Below are positions 43,011 to 54,169 of a stretch of DNA of 64,000 nucleotides, in pieces. Made by a program: the position numbers and the translations under genes. The notes beneath the pieces are model-generated. The model saw only the letters and a list, made by a program, of their open reading frames with translations, did no database searches and had not been told where the DNA came from. The stretch covers positions 64,640,844-64,704,843 of the forward strand of contig OX454525.1 of NCBI GenBank assembly GCA_949715645.1, given 5' to 3'. Positions within the stretch are counted from its first letter, which is position 1; every line of letters starts with the position of its first letter. This DNA is from Portevinia maculata. Its lineage: Eukaryota; Arthropoda; Insecta; Diptera; Syrphidae.

Positions 43011-44290
43011 CTTCTGAGAATTGTTTAGGTAGATGCTTTTTTAGTTTCTGGATCAGTCTTTTGTACCTTACTTTATCGAAAGATTGTGCAATATACATAT
43101 TTTCTTCTAACTGTCATTCGATACACCTGAAAAAAATTAATTAATGCAGTGCTTGTTTCTTAAACCAAATTGATAGTTAAGAATGAGCGATTTTTCTTTG
43201 ATTATTTAATGTAGACGTTTAATTAACGTTTGCTCAAAATGCTTTTACAAAATATTCAATATGTATCGATATTGGGCGGTTAGAACTATTTTCACCAGGT
43301 ACTTTGTCAGGTTTCGGTATTATAATTACCTCCGCCATTTTTTACATGCTCGGTTCATATTTTATTCTGAATGCAGTTTTTTAAACCTTTTCTTGGGTTG
43401 TTTTAGGAGTACTTTTATTATTAAATCAAATCCCGGTGTTTTTTTAGGGTTCCTTAGCCAAATGGCAAACAACGGAACCCTTATGGATTCATCATGTCTG
43501 TCTGTCTGTCTGTCCTTCCGTATGTCACATCCACTTTTTTCCGAAACTATAAGAACTATACTGTTGATACTTGGAAGTATATGTATTCTGTGAACCGCAT
43601 TAAGATTTTCCACAAAAATAGAAAAAAAAACAATAAATTTTGGGAGTTCCCCATACTTAGAACTGAAACTGAAAAAAAAATCTCATCAAACCCATACGTG
43701 TGGGGTATCTATGGATAGGTCTTCGAAAATGATACTGAGGTTACTATTATCATTTTTTTCTAAACAGCGCGAGAGACACTTCCAAAGCGGTAAAATGATC
43801 GGTTTTAGACGTGTCTCCTCCTAGCACAATTCTTCCGTTCCAGGTATTCTATGTCTTCAAAGGGATGAAAGGCGCCTGCGAGATACTCAGCAAATAATTT
43901 TGCCTTTTTACTTGATTTTTGGTTTGCCCAGTTACCTTCTCTGTTTTTAACATGTGGAATATGTGCTGTAGGCCTTTTTATTTTCTTTGTTGCTTTCCAG
44001 AGGGGGAAAGCGATAGTTAGATTTTTAAGGTATGTTTTAAGAGCCTCATTTTAAAGTTCTCTTTCAGATCTTCAAAGCTTATCATATCAATAACATTATT
44101 AAGTATTGTTTTGTCCCTTTGCGCTCTGAATTGTTGGAACTATTGTCCAGCTTTTCTCTTTTTTGCAATGATTTAACATATTTCTTTTGGATAGGAGTTT
44201 TGTTGGATTTTCAATTAAGTTTTAGATGTTGCCGTCCATGCAGTTTTTTGGATGTTAGTTGTAAATATGAGCATAGCATCTTCTGTTTCA
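43011..44290 (-). pseudogene. Jockey-like LINE relic, interrupted
   Basis: Minus strand: TTNIQKTAWTATSKT and AKKRKAGQ, FRAQRDKTILNNVIDMIS (linker after the endonuclease, 44280 to 44060), then LWKATKKIKRPTAHIPHVKN, KAKLFAEYLAGAFHPFEDIE (43990 to 43840). A foreign repeat interrupts (43446-43797). RT resumes as KTPGFDLIIKVLLKQPKKRF (43435 to 43380), WR-like KNGGGNYNTE, NRPISIH (about 43270), and finally IAQSFDKVRYKRLIQKLKKH, LPKQFSEVL (43090 to 43010). Many stops. Close in style to the relic at 55120-57890. Confidence 0.75.
43446..43797 (+). repeat. AGGGTTCC... repeat with (TCTG)n, Lepidoptera-like
   Basis: The text TAGGGTTCCTTAGCCAAATG, GGAACCCTTATGGATTCATC, ATGTCTGTCTGTCTGTCTG, then TTAAGATTTTCCACAAAAAT, GGGAGTTCCCCATACTTAG, CCCATACGTGTGGGGTATCT, ATGGATAGGTCTTCGAAAAT and CGCGAGAGACACTTCCAAAG. 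From memory, this order is a high-copy repeat of moth and butterfly genomes. It splits the Jockey-like LINE exactly between its pre-RT linker and RT domain. Non-coding. Confidence 0.6.
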
Positions 44291-44568
44291 ATTGTCTTTA
44301 AAGCTATATACTTACCTCCAGACTCGGTATGAAGAAGTTATAGTCAGTCAGATTGTAAGATTATTGGGATATATTCTTTGATATTATTGAAATTTTAATA
44401 CAATTTTCCGGCAATGAAAATTTGCATTGCTTGCCTGTTTTCCTGCAGGAAACGAGTTTTCCCAGAGATGAGAGATAGTTAGGTAAGCTTAGAAAGTAAA
44501 AAACTACCATAATTTAAGAAAAAAATACGAAATAAAATAAAAAATAAACATTAGGCATTAATGGCATA

Positions 44569-45123
44569 CAGGGTGGTTTTTATAGAGGCATACAACTTTT
44601 TTTTAAAACAAAACACAAATTTAATGGAATGACCAAATGTTGGCTTTATTAGCTCACTAACTTCATGATATTTATGTTTAAAAGTAATTTCTGGCATATG
44701 ACCTCCGCGACAATACCAGGTTTTATTTCGTCAAAAGTGCGTCGAATTTTGGCTTCTAAGTGATCAATCTTTGCTGGTTTTTCAGCATAGACCAGAGATT
44801 TGTACCCCCATAAGAAGTAGTCCAAAGGTGTCAAATCACACGAAAGAGGTGGTCAACTCACAGTTCCATTTCTTGAGATGATTCGATCACCAAAGTTATG
44901 GTTGCCCCGCTATATGGCATGTTTGGCATAAGTTTGGCGAACAGAGCGCGAATATTGGAAATAAATTTCCACGATTAGTAAACGTTGTTCTGGTGTAAGT
45001 CTTTCCATGGTAATTTGCCAAATTATACTGAAAAAGAAAGTCAAACACACTTTAATTGTATGACAGATAGTTTGACAGTTATCCCTATCAGAAATTTTAT
45101 ACCTCCATAAAACACATCCAATA
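44569..45123 (-). mobile_element. internally deleted mariner-type element (about 555 bp)
   Basis: CAGGGTGGTTTTTATAGAGG at 44569 after TA. The other end is an imperfect complement (CCTCCATAAAACACATCC then AATA) near 45123. On the minus strand it codes MERLTPEQRLLIVEIYFQYS from 45008, then, directly after the deletion, FGDRIISRNGTVS, CDLTPLDYFLWGYKSLVYAE and LEAKIRRTFDEIKPGIV. So both transposase termini are kept and the middle (HTH2 and most of the DDE domain) is lost. Confidence 0.78.
44649..45008 (-). pseudogene. mariner-type transposase termini fused by deletion
   Basis: The start ATG at 45008 is the native N-terminus. A stop follows after about 34 codons (HAI*), then the C-terminal 75 residues including the last catalytic region (DLTPLDYFLWG, D34D/D37D-type position). 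Ends NINIMKLVS at 44652. It cannot encode an enzyme. Confidence 0.7.
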
Positions 45124-46319
45124 TATAAAGAATTGCTCGTTTAAAGTAATAAAATATTTCTCATTCCTTCGTATATGTCAATCTTGATTAAAATCTCCTC
45201 CTGTAATTAATCTATTTTAAAATATGAGGAAAAGGCTTTTAAAGTCTCTTTTTTTAAGATTGTAGCTGGCTGAACAGTAAATTGATGCAACTGATATCTG
45301 CGATATTCCTCGAATCGCACATGATTAGAATTTGGCTTCTATATGGCCCAGCTTTTGCTGAATTATTGGGAGGTCGGGAGTGGTATAGCACGAACTCTTG
45401 CAGTTTGTTTTGAATTTAAAGTGCGTCTCCGAGACAAGCCATAATTATAATGGGTAATATTAATATTCTCTGGTCAAGCGTCTATAGGCTTAAAAAACAT
45501 AATTGTTTTTAAATATTTTGTAGAGATACCCTTCTGCTAAAACTGTTTAAACATAGACTTTAAAAAAAATAGAAATTCATATTATTGCTGAAATTTTAAG
45601 TTAAACAACAAAAATGTCATTACCGGGTCAGTTTTGACTTCCTTCCTTTCATTTCATTTCATTTATACATACTCATGTACCTGTACAAGTGTACATGCCT
45701 ACATACTATTTCATTCTAAATATTTGTTAGATGTAAATATGTTTGAAAATGTTGTAGATGTAGCCTTGAAGAAGAAAGAACAATGGGGACTGAGTGAAGC
45801 AAATTTATTTTTAGAGTTATACAGTGAAGAAAAATGTATTTAATGATTGTTCGCTTCGAAATTGTAATTTCTGTGATATAAACGAAACTACGAGTATGTA
45901 TATACAAAATTTAACTACCGGCCGCAAAATTAGCGGCTGATTTTATGTTACTAACGGGATCTGTTATTTTTTTCGGAATATTAAGCAATAAGTACGATAA
46001 ATATATTGGAAGTGAACTGTCTCTCATGTGGTATAGGCGTTTCGTTAGCCGAAGTTGTCATTACAGTTGGAAAAGTTTTTGATTAAAATAATTTAATAAT
46101 TAAATAAATATTTTTAATAATAAAATCAGTTTTAAATAAAATATTCAGTAAAGTTTAGTTTTGTTTTCTAAAAATACCTTTCGGAGTCATTTTCACGGTT
46201 TCCTGTGGCATACATGGTAATGAAAGTTTGGACACAAAAATGGCATAGCCGATCAAACTACATCAGTTTTTTTTTAAATATTGTACTTTTATTTATCATG
46301 GCACCTCGCAAATGTGTTA
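45124..46319. other. intergenic stretch with one exon-like frame
   Basis: At 45727-45841 the frame DVNMFENVVDVALKKKEQWG, LSEANLFLELYSEEKC follows a possible splice acceptor (ATTTGTTAG) and ends at TAA. It reads like genuine protein but is not recognised. The rest holds nothing I can support. Confidence 0.3.
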
Positions 46320-46613
46320 ATAAAAACATAGGGACGGGCTACCCTATTCTTATTCCTATCCCTCATAAGTGGACGTGACAAAAGTATGATTTAATTGTTA
46401 AGAACGCTCTACATATATTGTTATATAACATTTAAAGGATTTAATCGCAAAAAAAGAAAGCTGTTGTAAAAAAATGCACCCTAGCTCAAACTTTGGTTTT
46501 TCAATAAAATTATTTTATTTAATTGTGGGCGTGTCAGTAGGCGGATATAAAAAATATTTAAACATAAGTATAGAGGGCACCTAGAGAGTCTATGTTATAA
46601 ATGTCAGCTACCT

Positions 46614-47554
46614 AGCTCAAACGGGAGTCTGACAGAATCCCGAAAAACGTAATCCCGAAAGCCCAAAATCCCGAAAATCCAAAATACCGAAAAGCCACAA
46701 TCCCGAAAAACTAAAATCCCGAAAACCGACAATCCCGAAAAGCCACAATCCCGAAAATCCAAAATTCCAAAAGACCAAAATCCCGAAAATGAAACTAAAA
46801 ATTTTATTGTAGCAACAAAAAAATTTGGCAAATTTATTTAACAAAATAAACAAAATAAAAAACTTCAAATAAATAAAACATAACAAAAACAGTTCAAGTC
46901 TTACAGAAACATATCAAAAACGATCCATGACAAAACAATATTTAATACAAGTTCATATTGTACGTAATTAATCTGAGATAACTTATTTCAGAACGCTTTC
47001 GCGGCTCACACTCCCAGTAAAATATATCCTTGTATTTTTTGTAGCCGTCAATAAGCAGTTTCTCACGCTGTTTGTTGGTTTTCACGACGGACACGTTCAT
47101 TTCTACTTAAGACTTCAAACACAAAATGTCACTGATAATATAAAGTTTTTAAATATAAAGGCATGCACGATACTCACTTTGTATTACGATGTTCACTGTC
47201 TAACAAAAATCTAGTCGGTCAGCTTTCACACTATTTGAGATCAGCTCAACATGCACATTGCAAATTGCAAAACATTACAACGCAAACAATTGCAAAACAT
47301 TATTACGGTAAATCGAATGGACAAACACTTGTCTATTTTACACTCAAAATTAAATAAAGAATCCCGAAAACGAAATCAAGAAAAATTATATAAAATGAAA
47401 AATTTGCGAAAATTTTTCATTTTATATAATTTTTCTTGATTTCGTTTTCGGGATTCTTTTTTCGGGATTTTGGATTTTCTGGATTTTGGGTTTTCGGGAT
47501 TTTGGATTTTCGGGATTTTTGTTTTCGCGATTGTGTCCCCAACCAAGCTCAAAC
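46614..47554. mobile_element. foldback element with CCCGAAAA subrepeats, 9-bp TSD
   Basis: The 9-bp TSD AGCTCAAAC lies at 46614-46622 and 47546-47554; body 46623-47545. The left arm (46630-46790) is about nine imperfect copies of a 17-18 bp unit, AATCCCGAAAAxCCAAA. The right arm (47437-47540) is the same unit inverted (TTTTCGGGATTTTGG). Near the outer ends GACAGAATC pairs with GATTGTGTC. Long inverted arms built of short subrepeats and a 9-bp TSD are features of Foldback-type elements. The loop codes nothing recognisable. Confidence 0.8.
47356..47459. repeat. perfect 50-bp-arm palindrome inside the foldback element
   Basis: The arms 47356-47405 and 47410-47459 are exactly complementary with a 4-base spacer GCGA. 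The outer part (GAATCCCGAAAACGAAATC) is a CCCGAAAA unit; the inner part is AT-rich. It would extrude as a near-perfect hairpin. Confidence 0.93.
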
Positions 47555-47935
47555 TTTGGTTTTTCTATTGTGCGCGGATTTTAAATTTTTTATCTCCCGA
47601 GCAGTTTTAAGAGTCGAAGATCATACGATATATATAAAAAAATCAGCTTTCTATCTCAAAATTCGATTTTTCCGATAAATTTGTTTTTTTTTATTTTGTG
47701 GGCGTGTTTCTTTGCGGATTTCAAAAATTCTTAAACTTGATAATTCCGGGACCCTAGAGAGTATATGGTTAAAATTTCAGCTCTCTAGGTCCAGTTTAAA
47801 GGCCTAATTTTTGCCGACAGACGGACGGACGGACGGATATGGCTAGATCGACATTACTATCGATGCTGATCATAAATATGTGTTACAAACTATGAGTATA
47901 AATTAATATACCCTTAGAATAGGGTAGGTATAAAC

Positions 47936-48060
47936 AGAAGGCAAGGCTACAGTCCGCTTGGGCGAACTTGTGGATACCCCCCAAAAATTGGCGTGAAAAA
48001 AAATTAAGTACATATAGGCAAATTGTTAAAACGGATATTCGGTCGTATTAAAAAAAATGA
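47936..48060 (+). repeat. GGGCGTGTC repeat, copy E, 5' end only
   Basis: GGCTACAGTCCGCTTGGGCG, AACTTGTGGATACCCC, then a diverged GGCGTGAAAAAAAATT. It follows directly after copy D in the same orientation, so it is a truncated tandem neighbour. Confidence 0.75.
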
Positions 48061-48599
48061 GGACAATCTTAAGGTCAGAGCTGGCGAGATTGACTCAGTT
48101 TCATATGCGGAAAATCGAGATCGTTCTCAACCGCTCTGACTCGATGGATTTGAGATGGATCTGAAAGCTGTCTGTCTGATTTAGTTGTGATGAGAATTTC
48201 TTTGCGGCAAATTATTGAAAAGAAGCAAAACTTGCTTCTGAAAGTGATGATAGTGTGGCTTAATTCGAATTGGATCACTTTAATCAATTTTTAGTTAAAG
48301 AACTAGAGGAAAATAAAAATTTGTTTGAAAATTCGCAATTACCAATGTTTGAAGCTAGAAAGAGGGATGCAGTGTTCACGATTATTGCTGCATAAAAGAA
48401 CCAATTTGGCGTTCTTCCTCATTCCGAGCACCACTGCGTGTTTTCCGGGTCTGCCATAAGAATTCTTCAGTTAAAGAGTTCACATCCTCTTCACTTAATC
48501 GATGCAAACGACGCAAACCTTCGCCAACTCGACCCCTTTTATTTTTATAATTTCAATTTATAAAGAAATTAAGCTGAAATTCGGTCAACTTGATGGTTG
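48061..48599. other. intergenic stretch
   Basis: Nothing supported. A minus-strand 70-codon frame is probably incidental. Confidence 0.4.
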
Positions 48600-48790
48600 T
48601 TTGTCTGCGCAGGGGCTCAGTGGCTAGTGTGTTGGAATACTAATCTAAAAGTCCTCGGTTCAAGTCCCGCCGCCAAGTAACAGCTAGAGTTTTTTTTCCC
48701 CTGCATCACCTCTTAGGAACGTCTTTCAAACAACCAAGAGTATCAATTGTCATGAATTTGGCTTAAAATTATAGGTCCCTTCCATTTCGA
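48600..48790 (+). repeat. tRNA-derived SINE, family 2
   Basis: A-box-like GGGCTCAGTGG (48613-48623) and B-box GGTTCAAGTCC (48657-48667), at tRNA-like spacing, then GCCAAGTAACAGCTAGAGTT, CCCCTGCATCACCTCTTAGG, AACGTCTTTCAAACAACCA, GTATCAATTGTCATGAA. The body matches the antisense copy at 54170-54345. It is not a tRNA gene because no cloverleaf 3' half follows. Confidence 0.75.
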
Positions 48791-49649
48791 ACAAGCAAAT
48801 GGCCTCGATGGCTTTTTATTTTTTTTTTATGGTATTTTATTTTTTACGTTTGTAGGTATATGAAGGGAGTAGGAAAAATACCATAATAAATTATTTATGA
48901 AATCGATATCATGCAATCAACCGTTTTCTCATCTTTTTGCATATCCAAATAAGCTCTGTTTCAAATTGAGCTTGTAATATGAGTCGCTCTCAACACTTTG
49001 AGATTAATTCTTTATGCAAGTATCCTGGAATATAACTATATGAAAGATTAAACTAAGCATTAAAATACAATCTCCCTTTAAAAAATTGTACTTGAATACC
49101 AAAATACAATATTACCGTTCTAAGAGTACCCAGTCAGAGTCCTGCAACAGTATCTTAAAAGAAAAAAATGTTCAAGTAAGGATTGCAGAATGATTACCTA
49201 ATTAACATCGATTTTAGTTAAAACTACAGTCTTTAATATGCAGAAAAACTTGATCTTTTCATTTTGGTGGTTTAACACACCAAATTACACTTTCTAGCGT
49301 TGTGACTTAAAGTAAGATTAGACTAATTCCAAAAGGACATTTATTCGGTTATAATTTGACAGAAAACTGCCAGAAATGCTAATTTTCGCATTTTTGGCAG
49401 TTTTCTCTTAAATATGACCCAATAATGACTACTTGGCATACAGTCTCATCCTACTTTTACTTGAAGTATAAATTATTTTGCAATACCAAATCACCAAGGT
49501 TATTTCCATGTTATTTTGTTACCGTGTTTTAATTTTGTCATTTTCGTGTCAGCCCTGTCATTACCGTGAAAAAGTAAAACTGTTTAAAATAACTAAATTG
49601 GATGTCATGGGCTTAAAATGTTTAACAAGGTTTTTGAATACAGTGGCAT
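48791..49649. other. AT-rich intergenic stretch
   Basis: Nothing supported. CAGAAAACTGCCAGAAATGC at 49361 and GCATTTTTGGCAGTTTTCT at 49388 form a local inverted repeat (arms about 18 bases). Confidence 0.45.
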
Positions 49650-50341
49650 GAATTTTGGAAAAAATCCAATTTTGAGCTAGAGAGCTGAAATTTTTTATAT
49701 ATGATCTATGGTCCATAAAACTGATTGGGACATAAAATTTTCAAAATCCGCCCACTGACACGCCCACAATTAAATAAAACAAATTTTGGGAAAAATTGAA
49801 TTTTGAGCTAGAAAGCTGAAATTTTTTATATATGATCTTTGGCCCATAAAACTGCTTGGGACATAAAATTGTCAAAATCCGCCCACTGACACGCCCACAA
49901 TTAAATAAAATATTTTTTTTGAAAAACCAAAATTTGAGCTTGGGAGCTGAAATTTTTAATATATACTCTCTAGGGGCCCTTTATGCTCATGTGTAAATAT
50001 TTTCAAAATCCGCCTACTGACACGCCCACAATTATTTTTTTTTTATTTTTGAAAGTCCAAAGTTTGAGCTAGGGAGCTGAAATTTACAGTATATACTCTC
50101 TAGGTGCCCTTTATGCTCATACTTCAATTTTTTTTAAATCCGCCTACTGACATCCACAATTAAATAAAACAATTTTATTGAAAAACCAAAGTTTGAGCTA
50201 GGGAGCGTTTTTATTTACAAAAGCTTAGTTTTTTCGATAAAATCCTTTAAATTTTTGTCACGCCCACTTATGAGATATAGGAATAAGAATAGGGTATCCA
50301 ACAGTTCGCCCAAGCGGACTGTAGCCCGCCCCTATGTTTTT
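49650..50341 (-). repeat. GGGCGTGTC repeat, copy F, lacking its 3' part
   Basis: Reverse-strand copy running from ACATAGGGGCGGGCTACAGT (near 50335) through four or five internal units to 49650. The (GGAC)n and AATAGGGTATA end is missing. Very similar to 50798-51489 of copy G at an offset of about 1145. Confidence 0.88.
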
Positions 50342-50383
50342 TATTGCACACCAACGCGACCTAGCAGGATGTGTAGGGTACTT

Positions 50384-51574
50384 CAATATAAACAATAGTT
50401 ACCATCGCAGCTCTGCTCTAAAGTACATCCGTCTCGAGTTATGCGCCCTAATCTTTGAACTATATTTTACATCGTGGTCATATTTTCAGTTTTTTATACC
50501 CTATTCTAGGGGTATATTAATTTTGACTCATAGTTTGTAACATACCTTAATATTGCCCGTAGACCCCTAAAAGTTACTATATTTATGATCAGCATCGATA
50601 GTAATGTCGATCTAGCCATGTCCGTCCGTCCGTCCGTCCGTCCGTCCGTCCGTCCATCGGCAAAAATTAGGCCTTTAAACTGGACCTAGAGAGCTAAAAT
50701 TTTAACCATATACTCTCTAGGGTCCCGAAATAATCAAGTTTAAGAATTTTTGAAATCCGCCCACAGACACGCCCACAAACTCAAAAAAACAAAATTTTGG
50801 AAAAAATCGAATTTTGAGCTAGAGAGCTGAAATTTTTTATATATGATCTATGGCCCATAAAAGTGATTGGGACATAAAATTTTCAAAATCCGCCCACTGA
50901 CACGCCCACAATTAAAAAAAACAAATTTTGGGAAAAATTGAATTTTGAGCTAGAAAGCTGAAATTTTTTATATATGATCTTTGGCCCATAAAACTGCTTG
51001 GGACATAAAATTTTCGAAATCCGCCCACTGACACGCCCACAATTAAATAAAATATTTTTTTTGAAAAACCAAAATTTGAGCTAGGGAGCTGAAATTTTTA
51101 ATATATACTCTCTAGGGGCCCTTTATGCTCATATGTAAATATTTTCAAAATCCGCCTACTGACACGCCCACAATTATTTTTTTTTTATTTTTGAAAGTCC
51201 AAAGTTTGAGCTAGGGAGCTGAAATTTATAGTATATACTCTCTAGGTGCCCTTTATGCTCATACTTAATTTTTTTTTAAATCCGCCTACTGACACGCCCA
51301 CAATTAAATAAAACAATTTTATTGAAAAACCAAAGTTTGAGCTAGGGAGCGTTTTTATTTACAAAAGCTTAGTTTTTTTCGATAAAATCCTTTAAATTTT
51401 TGTCACGCCCACTTATGAGATATAGGAATAAGAATAGGGTATCCAACAGTTCGCCCAAGCGGACTGTAGCCCGCCCCTATGTTTTTAATTAAATACGTGT
51501 TATAGATTAGGGCGTATAACTCGAGACGGATGTACTTTAGAGCTGAGCTGCGATGTTAAATATTGTTTATATTG
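50384..51574. repeat. 71-bp inverted repeat bracketing copy G
   Basis: 50384-50454 and 51504-51574 are inverted partners with a handful of mismatches. The shared core is CTAAAGTACATCCGTCTCGA / TCGAGACGGATGTACTTTAG. The inner distance to copy G is about 36 bases on the low side and 14 on the high side. Confidence 0.88.
50491..51489 (-). repeat. GGGCGTGTC repeat, copy G, apparently complete
   Basis: About 1.0 kb on the reverse strand: start AAAACATAGGGGCGGGCTAC (51489), about five 130-bp units, (GTCC)n at 50620-50655, TAGTAACTTTTAGGGGTCTA (uninterrupted, which confirms the LINE insertion in copy A), and the end CTAGAATAGGGTATAAAAAA near 50491. It serves as the reference copy in this window. 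Confidence 0.9.
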
Positions 51575-53673
51575 AAAATATAAAAATTTGTTAGCAAAAT
51601 CCATTTCTGTGTACGTTTTTTTCACGTTTACCAAATTGTCCTCAAGGTATTGCTTTAAACTTAATTTTAAAATGTCTTCCACATACTACAAAAAACCGTC
51701 AAACATTTTTCAAATGCCATGAAAATACCATCCCTAATAAGTCAATTGTTTGGAAATGCTTTCTAACAGTAATTGTGAAGTTTCATTCACGATGAAGCAA
51801 CGGTACGGTAATGACAGCAACGTGGGTTCAAGGGATCCTATTATACTTGCAATATACGTTCCATGGGCCCATTTAAATATTAATGTACGGCTTCATAAAT
51901 CAGTCACTGTGTAGGTAACATTCAACATCCCTGTGCGTCTCTTTGTGGTGAAAAGTAGAAGTGGAATATTTGGGATGCCATTATTGAGGCAACCTCCTGT
52001 GTTATGTGCGTAGGACCGAACGATGCGAAGTTCGTGATAGTTGTGCTCTGCTATGGTGACGGTGTTTTGCACTTGACAACCTTTCAATTTCATTGAAGCC
52101 ACATCATCATCATCATGGAAATAAAGTATAAATAGTGACAGCATCCATGAGAGCGGGGAATTCCTTAGAATTCCAAGCAGACAGCAAAGATTCCTTGGGA
52201 AGAAAATATGAATTCATAAAAAATGCCAACATGAAATCCCTGAATAATATGTATTCATATTCAAAAATTGGTTCGTCTTCTTCCTTTAGGTTTGAAGGCA
52301 GGGATTCTAAGTTAATACCCGCCGGACGAGCATAGCTACGTTTTAGAGCATTTGATGGAATCATTCTTCAAATCACGTATGGGCTAAATATATCTTTCTT
52401 AAAAGCTGCACGCCTCCGTCAAAAATCTACATTAGCTTGTGAACTACTAACCCATTCCATACACGTGTGTAGTGTGTAGCTTTTGTATTCACGTGACTGT
52501 ACTTGACCGTATTTCCTTATATTGTATCTATACTTCTCTAACAGATATGCATTTAAACGTTCCATTATCACTTAAGGCGAAAATTATTTTCTAATGATTG
52601 TCGGTGTTATATCTGCAGGAAATGAGACATCATAAATCATTGAGACTCACACACAAACCGATAGAAATTTCAAAATTAACTTTTACTCATGGGTGTACTT
52701 ATCGACTGGGTACCGAGATGATTTATTTACCAAATTTGTAGTGTGAGTGAGTTAGTTACGAATTCTCTGTGCCACTCCACATATAATATCTTACAAGAGA
52801 TATACCACAACATAAAGCTACTGCAACTGGTCGCTCTGTGGAGGTCATTTTGCAGCTATTTTGTGACAGCTCTGGGTTTGGCTAATTGAAAATATGGATT
52901 TAACAACATGCTCCTTCCTTACTAGGCGAAAGTAACATGGGAATAAAGGAATAATCCTATCGAAGGAAATTATTATTGCCTGTGCTAATGATTGTTGTCA
53001 GTTATGATGCTGCTGAGGACATACAGACAACAAACGTAGGTATATATTGGCAATGTATTCATTCGGGAAGTACATCAACGTAACTCTGCCTGATGGGATA
53101 GGGATGATTTCTTCCTCAACTATATGTTACAAGGATTATAATGCAAACCTGAATAAAATTACAAAATAAACAATAAGTCTCCAGCCTAGAGGACTTTTGA
53201 CTTTCCAAGTTCGGAAGGCCGAATATCCTTTTAAAAACCAAGCCATCGTGAGTGACGGAGCTTTTTGTCTGAACAGCTAGAGTTAGCGTGCCTGGGATCG
53301 CAGAGGATGGAAGGTTGCAGTGCCTCAGGCAGAGACTTCGTGGAAGCGGATCCCGTTATTAAAGTTGCTAACATTTGTTTAAAAAGATTTTACCTTGTCA
53401 AGCGTATGCTCGATTTGCCGTTGTGTAACTAAACATTTTATTGCTTTCAGGTAGATTGTTCGGACTTGGAGATGCATCCATTAACTGCTCTTTATTAAGA
53501 AAGCAATGAAGACGCTCAATTCAATGTTGATATGGTGCCTTATTGCGTTATATACCTTGGAAATATGATCAAGCTACTTTCAATATTGTCTTCTTACTGT
53601 CAAGGGATAACAAGCACATCTTATCCCAGCTAATTACTTTGGTCTGTCACCGGCCTATAAGGTCGAAACTAAA
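51575..53673. other. intergenic stretch with unproven short frames
   Basis: Minus-strand frames at 51500-51682 (DILKLSLKQYLEDNLVNVKK) and 52113-52364 (INLESLPSNLKEEDEPIFEY) and a plus frame at 52135-52335 overlap or conflict, and none is recognised. They could be exon fragments, but nothing decides it. No repeats were delimited. Confidence 0.35.
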
Positions 53674-53910
53674 TACAAGGCGGCGCAAAAGTTGTCACCC
53701 AATGTTTTTTGGCTGTAATTTTTTGTATGAATGAAAAACGTTGGTTCCTTTTTTAGATCATGTTCTTTAGGAGTATAGTGATTCATGCCTTGTTGACGTG
53801 TATTTTGTATCTGATTACTTCACAAATGTCGAAGTAGAATTGACATTCGCCGCCATTTGCAAAAAATGTAGCACCTTCCGATAGGGTGACGACTTTTGCG
53901 CCATTTAGTA
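53674..53910. mobile_element. 233-bp MITE (CAAGGCGGCGCAAAAGT ends), copy 1
   Basis: TA flanks (53674-53675, 53909-53910). The body 53676-53908 has ends CAAGGCGGCGCAAAAGTTGT and, in reverse, CTAAATGGCGCAAAAGTCGT. The interior CTTCACAAATGTCGAAGTAG, AATTGACATTCGCC and CACCTTCCGATAGGGT is shared with the copy at 57154-57387. A TA target suggests the Tc1/mariner group. Confidence 0.82.
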
Positions 53911-54169
53911 TGATAATTCTATTTACAGAAAGCAGGCGGGCCCGAGGCAATTACACTACCTGAAATATCACTTTAAGCCCGTCGGGGAGCAGAAAAATCT
54001 CAGAGGAAGGCCTTTTGACTGGATTCTTAGAGATCTTCAGTTGCCGTTCTTTTTTAGGACTGGTCAAGGGATTAAGAAAATTCCACACTGCAACCTCGCT
54101 ATTGCTAAACACACAAAAAAATGTCTGCTTTCATTGTTGGTATTTTATAATTAGGATGACCCTCGTAAT

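Larger units (their letters stand above)
46320..47930 (+). repeat. GGGCGTGTC repeat, copy D, split by a foldback element
   Basis: Left part 46320-46622 (ACATAGGGACGGGCTACCCT ... AGCTCAAAC), right part 47546-47930 (AGCTCAAACTTTGGTTTTTC ... GGCTAGATCGACATTACTAT ... TTAGAATAGGGTA). Some internal units are missing or diverged compared with copies A and G, and a (GGAC)n remnant lies at 47818-47836. Confidence 0.85.

Noticed and set aside
46604..46886. Two Phe/Gly/Leu-rich minus-strand frames that look like repeat proteins
   Set aside because: They are translations of the CCCGAAAA subrepeats of the left foldback arm.
48600..48690. tRNA gene
   Set aside because: A and B boxes are present but no complete cloverleaf. 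The sequence continues into a SINE body shared with 54170-54345.
51500..51682. Minus-strand 60-codon frame MEDILKLSLKQYLEDN as a gene
   Set aside because: Its last third is the 71-bp inverted repeat, so the reading frame is probably accidental. I could not confirm any family.
52113..52364. Minus-strand frame SLPSNLKEEDEPIFEY as a host exon
   Set aside because: An equally good plus-strand frame overlaps it, and no splice sites or homology decide between them. Left as unassigned.
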